Source of the DNA: Allorhizobium borbori
Lineage (GTDB): Bacteria > Pseudomonadota > Alphaproteobacteria > Rhizobiales > Rhizobiaceae
Assembly: GCF_014196535.1 (NCBI RefSeq)
Contig: NZ_JACIDU010000015.1
Coordinates: forward strand, 1-64,000
Direction of reading: 5' to 3'
DNA: 64,000 bases
Made by a program: the position numbers and the translations under genes. The notes beneath the pieces are model-generated. The model did not search any database and was not told the DNA's origin. It worked only from the letters and a program-made list of their open reading frames with translations. Below are positions 59,902 through 64,000 of the stretch, in pieces. Position 1 is the stretch's first letter; every line of letters starts with the position of its first letter.

Positions 59902-60450
59902 TCAGCCCGAACTGCTCTCACCTTCCCCAGGGCCAGCGCCACCCCCGGCCCCAGCAACAGTTCCAGCGCCGTTGCGCAGCCAGTCGGCGAACAGAAGGCG
60001 CGCGCGCTCTTCCGCGCGCCGTTCGATGAGGTCGAGGAAATGGCGTTTGGCGTCATCGTAACCTTGCGGTTCGGCATTGCGTTCATCGGCTTGCTGGCGG
60101 TCGCGGGCCATCTGGCGTTGCAGCGTGTCGATCTTTTCCAATGTCCGCACGATCAGCGACATGGCGTCGGCAGCGGCTTTCAGGTCGGCGCGGGCCAGCT
60201 TGCCGGCGGCTTCATCGGCCTCGCCCGCCATCAGCGGCGCGGAGGCCTCGCGCAACGTGCGGAAAGCGTCGAACTGGCCGCGCATTTCCAGCGTCATGTC
60301 GTTGAGCAGGAGCCGCAATTCACCCTCATCCGGCAGGCCCGCCGCCTTGATTTCCGGTGAAAGAGCCTGCCCTTCCGGCTGCGGCACGCCATAGGCCGGG
60401 TGGTCCGGCCACAGACCGAACAACCCCGGCGCAAATCCGCTCTCGTCCAT
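59902..60450 (-). CDS. GTA small terminase-like protein (gp1 position)
   Basis: This 182-residue protein has a long helical region (LLLNDMTLEMRGQFDAFRT, LIVRTLEKIDTLQRQMARDRQ, DAKRHFLDLIERRAEERARL) and a Gly/Ala/Ser-rich tail. It holds the gp1 (small terminase) place directly upstream of the large terminase, and the helical, coiled-coil pattern suits that role, but no strong motif confirms it. The ATG at 60450 is preferred; the frame is open to 60603. A 181-nt spacer separates it from the large terminase start. Confidence 0.6.
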   Translation of the reverse strand: MDESGFAPGLFGLWPDHPAYGVPQPEGQALSPEIKAAGLPDEGELRLLLNDMTLEMRGQFDAFRTLREASAPLMAGEADEAAGKLARADLKAAADAMSLIVRTLEKIDTLQRQMARDRQQADERNAEPQGYDDAKRHFLDLIERRAEERARLLFADWLRNGAGTVAGAGGGAGPGEGESSSG

Positions 60451-60593
60451 TCTGCGCATCCCAAAGAAAAAGGCCGCCTCCGCGCCCTGCGAAAACGACC
60501 TCGAAACCCAAAACGAAAAGGCCCGGCGAACCGGACCCTGAAACTCTTCCGCCAGTGCCGCGCCCTCAGGCGCAACTCTCCGACGATGCATAA

Positions 60594-60623
60594 ACCCTAT
60601 CAAAGCACCGTCACGGTGTCAAT
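60594..60623 (-). promoter_or_regulatory. Candidate promoter of the GTA cluster with dyad element
   Basis: On the minus strand a consensus -35 (TTGACA, 60623-60618) is followed after 18 nt by a weak -10 (TAGGGT, 60599-60594). The odd-centred palindrome CACCGTCACGGTG (60607-60619) overlaps the -35 and spacer, a good site for a regulator. Transcription would enter the gp1 gene about 135 nt downstream. Confidence 0.5.
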
Positions 60624-60655
60624 GACTATTTTCCTTTTTGTGTATTTATTCCTAT

Positions 60656-61006
60656 TCATTCCACCTTGGCGGAGAATTGCTCCCAGGCCAGCATGGCATT
60701 GGCGGCATACATCACCGAAGGACCACCGCCCATGTAGATGGCCATGGCCAGCACTTCCTCGAACTCTTGCCTTGTCGCACCCAGATCGATCAGCGCCTTG
60801 GTGTGAAAGCCGATGCAACCGTCGCAGCGCGTGGAAATGCCGATGCCGAGCGCCACGAACTCCTTGACCTTCTTGGAAAGAACATTGTCCTTGGTGGCGG
60901 CGCCCGCCAGGGCGGAAAAGCCCTGCATCACGTCGGGCATGTCCTTGCGCATTTCGCGCATGCCAGCCGAAATTTCTCTGGTGATTTCAATGTAGTCCTT
61001 GGCCAT
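60656..61006 (-). CDS. AhpD-like carboxymuconolactone decarboxylase family protein
   Basis: This 116-residue all-helical protein has the AhpD-like core: VKEFVALGIGISTRCDGCIGF, with redox cysteines 61 and 64 and the adjacent His68, then TRQEFEEVLAMAIYMGGGPSVMYA. Such proteins act as alkylhydroperoxidases in the thiol-based antioxidant response. GAGGAG precedes the ATG at 61006, and a perfect 15-bp-arm palindrome covers the promoter and ribosome site. It is next to copper-resistance genes, suiting an oxidative-stress role. Confidence 0.85.
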   Translation of the reverse strand: MAKDYIEITREISAGMREMRKDMPDVMQGFSALAGAATKDNVLSKKVKEFVALGIGISTRCDGCIGFHTKALIDLGATRQEFEEVLAMAIYMGGGPSVMYAANAMLAWEQFSAKVE

Positions 61007-61014
61007 AGCAAGCT

Positions 61015-61052
61015 CCTCTCAATACATATTGTTTTACATATGTATTGAGAGG
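61015..61052 (-). promoter_or_regulatory. Perfect 15-bp inverted repeat at the AhpD-like gene start
   Basis: The arms 61015-61029 (CCTCTCAATACATAT) and 61038-61052 are perfect reverse complements separated by 8 nt. The inner part is AT-rich and the outer GAGAGG overlaps the Shine-Dalgarno on the minus strand. It can act as an operator for a dimeric repressor over the promoter, as an mRNA hairpin hiding the ribosome site, or both. Confidence 0.7.
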
Positions 61053-61069
61053 ATGCAAAATGCAAGCCC

Positions 61070-61270
61070 TCAGCCCGCGACGGGCTCTGGCGTGAAGCCG
61101 GCCTCGCGGATGGCTTCCTCGGCCTTCGCGCCGTCCCCCTCGACCGTTACCCGGTGGGCGGCAAGGTCGATGCCCACTTCGGCACCCGGCAGTTCCTTCG
61201 CCAGCGCGGCGCGCACGGTCTTTTCGCAATGGCCGCAGGTCATGTCAGGCACGGTAAAAATCGCAGTCAT
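61070..61270 (-). CDS. copZ: Copper chaperone CopZ-like heavy-metal-associated domain
   Basis: This 66-residue protein is a single HMA domain: TAIFTVPDMTCGHCEKTVRAAL with Cys12 and Cys15 binding Cu(I), and the closing AEEAIREAGFTPEPV. It shuttles Cu(I) to the CopA transporter. It is the last gene of the copA-cueR-copZ set, 13 nt after cueR. The ATG at 61270 gives the standard length. Confidence 0.9.
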   Translation of the reverse strand: MTAIFTVPDMTCGHCEKTVRAALAKELPGAEVGIDLAAHRVTVEGDGAKAEEAIREAGFTPEPVAG

Positions 61271-61283
61271 GGTTGGTTTCCTT

Positions 61284-61700
61284 TCATGTGTCGTGGGAAT
61301 GGCAGGCGGGCGCAGAACCCGCCAGATCGTTGAGAATGGGGCAATCGGGTCGTTCATTGCCCTCGCAGCAGTGCATCAGGTGGATCAGCGTGGCGCGCAT
61401 GTCCTGAAGGCCGGCAATCTTGCGCTCCAGTTCGGCCACATGCTGTGCCGCCACCTGCTTCACGGCGGCGCTGGTGCGGCTCTTGTCGGCCCAGAGCTTT
61501 AGAAGCGTCGCCGTCTCCTCCAGCGAAAAGCCCAGTTCGCGGGCCCGGCGAACGAAGCGCAGCGAATGCACGGCAGCCGGGCCATAGGTGCGGTAATTGC
61601 TGGCAGTGCGCTCGGCCTTCGGGATCAGCCCGATCTCCTCATAATAGCGGATCATCTTGGCTGAAACACCGGAGGCTTCAGCCGCCTCGCCGATATTCAT
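61284..61700 (-). CDS. cueR: Copper-responsive MerR-family regulator CueR
   Basis: This 138-residue regulator has the MerR winged helix ([26 protein letters not shown]), [27 protein letters not shown] and a coiled dimerisation helix. The metal-binding loop near the end carries cysteines ([14 protein letters not shown], Cys about 112, 113 and 121) as in Cu(I)-sensing CueR. The ATG overlaps the copA stop by 4 nt, so sensor and transporter are translationally coupled. It should activate copA by twisting a long-spacer promoter, which lies outside the window. Confidence 0.93.
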   Translation of the reverse strand: MNIGEAAEASGVSAKMIRYYEEIGLIPKAERTASNYRTYGPAAVHSLRFVRRARELGFSLEETATLLKLWADKSRTSAAVKQVAAQHVAELERKIAGLQDMRATLIHLMHCCEGNERPDCPILNDLAGSAPACHSHDT

Positions 61701-64000
61701 CGTCCCACCTCCTGTCGTCCGGTCAACTTAACCCGCTTCAGGCGCAGCGCATTGCCCAGCACGAAAACGCTGGAAAGCCCCATCGCCGCCGCACCGATCA
61801 TCGGCGACAGCGAAATGCCGAAGAAGGGCCAGAGCGCGCCCGCCGCCACGGGAATAAGGATGACATTGTAGCCGAAGGCCCAGAACAGGTTCTGGCGAAT
61901 GTTGCCAAGCGCCGCCCGGCTCATTTCCACCGCATGCACCGCCCCCATCAGGTCACCGCTTGCCAGCACCACTTCGGCGCTTTCAATGGCGACCCCGGTG
62001 CCGGTGCCGATGGCAAGCCCCACCGTCGCCTCGGCCAGCGCCGGCGCGTCGTTGATGCCGTCACCGACAAAGGCCACTACATCGCCCTCATCGCGAAACG
62101 CGCGGATCGCCTTCACCTTGCCCTCGGGCAGAACATCGGCCACCACCCGGTCGATACCGACCTGGCCGGCGATCGCGTCCGCCGTGCGGGCATTGTCGCC
62201 CGTCACCATGGCCACCGAAAGCCCGAGCGCCTTCAGAGCCGCAATCGCGTCACGGCTGCCCGGCTTCACCGGGTCAGCCACGGCCACAGCCGCCGCCAGC
62301 ACACCGTCGATCGCCACATAAAGCGGCGTCTTGCCCTCGCTCGCCAGCCTTTCGGCCTCCGCCGCGAAGGCGCTGACAGACAGATTCAGCTTTTCCATGT
62401 AACGCGCGGCGCCGATTTCGATTTTGCGCCCGGCGGCCTCGGCGGAAATGCCGTAGCCGGTCACGGAATCGAAGCGCTCCACCACCGGCAGCACCAGGCC
62501 TTTCGCCTTGGCGGCCTTGACGATCGCCGCCCCCACCGGATGCTCGGACCGTTCCTCCACCGCCGCCGCCAGCGCCAGAACCTCGTCCGCGCCGAACCCT
62601 TCGGCCACCGTCAGGTCGGTCAGCTCCGGCCGGCCTTCAGTCACCGTGCCAGTCTTGTCCAGCACGATCAGCGTCGCGTCGGAAAGGGTCTGCAAGGCCT
62701 CGCCGCGACGGAACAGGACACCCGCCTCCGCCGCCCGGCCCGTTGCCACCATGATGGCCGCCGGCGTTGCCAGTCCCATGGCGCAGGGGCAGGCGATGAT
62801 CAGCACGGCCACCGCGCTGACGAGCGCATGGGCAAGCGCCGGCTCCGGCCCAAGGGCCAGCCAGGCGACAAGCGTCAACGCCGCCACCGCCATCACCACC
62901 GGCACGAAACGGGCCGTGATGCGGTCCACCAGTGCCTGGATCGGCAGTTTCGAGCCCTGCGCCTCTTCCACCATGCGGATAATGCCAGCCAGCATGGTGT
63001 CGGCGCCGACGCGCGTCACCCTGAACCGCAGGCCGCCCGCACTGTTTACCGTGCCGCCGGTTACCGCATCGCCCGCCGCTTTCTTCACCGGCAGCGGCTC
63101 GCCGGAAATCATCGACTCGTCCACATAGGACGTGCCATCGATCACCTCGCCATCCACCGGCACGCGTTCGCCGGGGCGGATCACCACGATATCGCCGGGC
63201 ACCACGTCTTCCACCGGAAGGTCGATGGCCACACCGTCGCGCTCGACGCGGGCGTCCTTCACCTGCATCGCCGCCAGCTTGCGAATGGCATCGCCCGCCT
63301 GCCCCTTGGCGCGGGCCTCCAGCAACCGTCCGGTGAGGATCAGCGTCACGATCACGGTGGCCGCTTCATAATAGACGTAGCGCGCGCCCTCCGGCAGAAG
63401 CTCCGGCCAGAAGGTCGTGACGACGGAGTAGAGCCAGGCCGCGCCGGACCCCAGCGCCACCAGCGCATTCATGTCAGGTGCGCCATGAGCCAGCGTCTGG
63501 AAGCCCTTGACGAAGAATCGCTTTCCCGGTCCGAACAGAACCGCCGTCGCCAGCACGAAATAGAGATAATAGAGCGACCGGGTCGGGATGATGTCCATCA
63601 GCCAATGGTGGAAGGGCGGCCAGATATGCCCGCCCATTTCCAGCACGAAGAGCGGCAGCGTCAGCACCGCCGCCACGATCACATCGCGTTTCAGCAGTCG
63701 CATTTCGTCGGCGCGGCGGTCTTCGCCGCCGGTCGAACCGGCCTTCACGGCATGGGCGCCATAGCCTGCCGCCTTCACCGCCGAAAGGGCTGCGGGCAAG
63801 GCCGCCTCGCCGCCCAGCGCCGTCACATGCGCCTTGCCGGTGGCAAGGTTCACGCTTGCTCCCGTCACCGTCGGCACCTTCAGCAAGGCCTTTTCCACCC
63901 GCGAAACGCAGGAGGCGCAGCTCATGTCCTCGATGTCGAGATCGAAACCGGCTTCCGGCACGTCATACCCGGCCTTGCGCACCGCCGCGGCCAGCTTTTC
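61697..64000 (-). CDS. copA: P1B-type Cu(I)-translocating ATPase CopA, 5' end beyond window
   Basis: This partial protein (767 visible residues) exports Cu(I) from the cytoplasm using ATP. It has an HMA domain ([20 protein letters not shown]), the actuator domain ([17 protein letters not shown]), the membrane CPC site in [18 protein letters not shown], the phosphorylation motif [34 protein letters not shown] and the hinge [17 protein letters not shown]. The frame is open to the window edge with a further partial domain ([11 protein letters not shown]), so at least one more N-terminal HMA domain is expected. It overlaps cueR by 4 nt. Confidence 0.95.
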   Translation of the reverse strand, partial: EKLAAAVRKAGYDVPEAGFDLDIEDMSCASCVSRVEKALLKVPTVTGASVNLATGKAHVTALGGEAALPAALSAVKAAGYGAHAVKAGSTGGEDRRADEMRLLKRDVIVAAVLTLPLFVLEMGGHIWPPFHHWLMDIIPTRSLYYLYFVLATAVLFGPGKRFFVKGFQTLAHGAPDMNALVALGSGAAWLYSVVTTFWPELLPEGARYVYYEAATVIVTLILTGRLLEARAKGQAGDAIRKLAAMQVKDARVERDGVAIDLPVEDVVPGDIVVIRPGERVPVDGEVIDGTSYVDESMISGEPLPVKKAAGDAVTGGTVNSAGGLRFRVTRVGADTMLAGIIRMVEEAQGSKLPIQALVDRITARFVPVVMAVAALTLVAWLALGPEPALAHALVSAVAVLIIACPCAMGLATPAAIMVATGRAAEAGVLFRRGEALQTLSDATLIVLDKTGTVTEGRPELTDLTVAEGFGADEVLALAAAVEERSEHPVGAAIVKAAKAKGLVLPVVERFDSVTGYGISAEAAGRKIEIGAARYMEKLNLSVSAFAAEAERLASEGKTPLYVAIDGVLAAAVAVADPVKPGSRDAIAALKALGLSVAMVTGDNARTADAIAGQVGIDRVVADVLPEGKVKAIRAFRDEGDVVAFVGDGINDAPALAEATVGLAIGTGTGVAIESAEVVLASGDLMGAVHAVEMSRAALGNIRQNLFWAFGYNVILIPVAAGALWPFFGISLSPMIGAAAMGLSSVFVLGNALRLKRVKLTGRQEVGR

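Noticed and set aside
59721-60086. N-terminal extension of the large terminase
   Set aside because: The open frame upstream overlaps the small-terminase gene and lacks family features; the ATG at 59720 gives the normal start.
44237-60450. Ordinary prophage
   Set aside because: No integrase, repressor, replication or DNA methylase genes and no flanking direct repeats were seen; gene order is that of a gene transfer agent.

Overview
The window looks like chromosome from a member of the Rhizobiaceae (Alphaproteobacteria; Agrobacterium/Rhizobium/Sinorhizobium-like). This is inferred from several signs: GC-rich coding with strong rhizobial codon bias, the feuN-feuP-feuQ group, a PleC-type cell-cycle kinase with CcrM (GANTC) sites in its promoter, the ccmI-ccmE-ccmF-ccmH / degP / response regulator / sensor kinase / glnE order known from Sinorhizobium, a Rhizobiales-type palindromic repeat, and a complete RcGTA-like gene transfer agent cluster. 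No rRNA, functional tRNA, CRISPR array, integrase or intact transposon was seen.

Layout. 1-334: decayed 3' end of an IS110-family transposase. 0.35-8.8 kb: small metabolic, stress and hypothetical genes (ferredoxin reductase, SRPBCC protein, PilZ-type protein, HisC-like aminotransferase, Sel1 protein, DUF2147 protein, AMP nucleosidase, OsmC). 8.8-11.7 kb: divergent polyamine-type pair (class III aminotransferase and gamma-glutamylputrescine synthetase-like protein). 11.7-23.5 kb: RTX calcium-binding protein, lipid kinase, GNAT, LysR, MFS exporter, VOC protein, ETF-ubiquinone oxidoreductase, atypical SDR, YegD-like Hsp70, divergent uracil-DNA glycosylase and an EamA transporter. 23.7-29.9 kb: pepN, a DUF4344 metallopeptidase and pleC. 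29.9-41 kb, minus strand: glnE, a sensor kinase/response regulator pair, degP and the cytochrome c maturation operon ccmIEFH. 41.1-44.1 kb: a surface lipoprotein gene and feuN-feuP-feuQ.

44.2-60.6 kb, minus strand: a continuous GTA structural cluster. It runs in transcription order from small terminase, large terminase, portal, DUF6107 protein, prohead protease and capsid through the head-tail connectors, tail tube, chaperones and tape measure to the distal tail, hub, NlpC/P60 peptidase and the 1274-residue TIM-barrel host-specificity protein. Most joints from the protease onward are 1-4 nt overlaps. A chitinase/lysozyme-like gene, an opposite-strand membrane protein and a Dabb-domain gene sit between the large terminase and the portal, and a small holin-like protein sits at the distal end. 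This cluster is the main accessory system in the window.

60.6-64 kb: an AhpD-like protein behind a perfect 15-bp-arm palindrome, then a copper-resistance operon copA-cueR-copZ; copA runs off the right edge.

How they connect: PleC feeds the DivK/CtrA cell-cycle pathway, and CtrA regulates GTA expression in Rhodobacter, so a GTA cluster about 14 kb from pleC is suggestive but unproven. FeuNPQ controls cyclic glucan export and osmoadaptation in Sinorhizobium. GlnE, the polyamine pair and AMP nucleosidase belong to nitrogen and nucleotide metabolism. All assignments come from reading the sequence and remembered family features; no database search was run.
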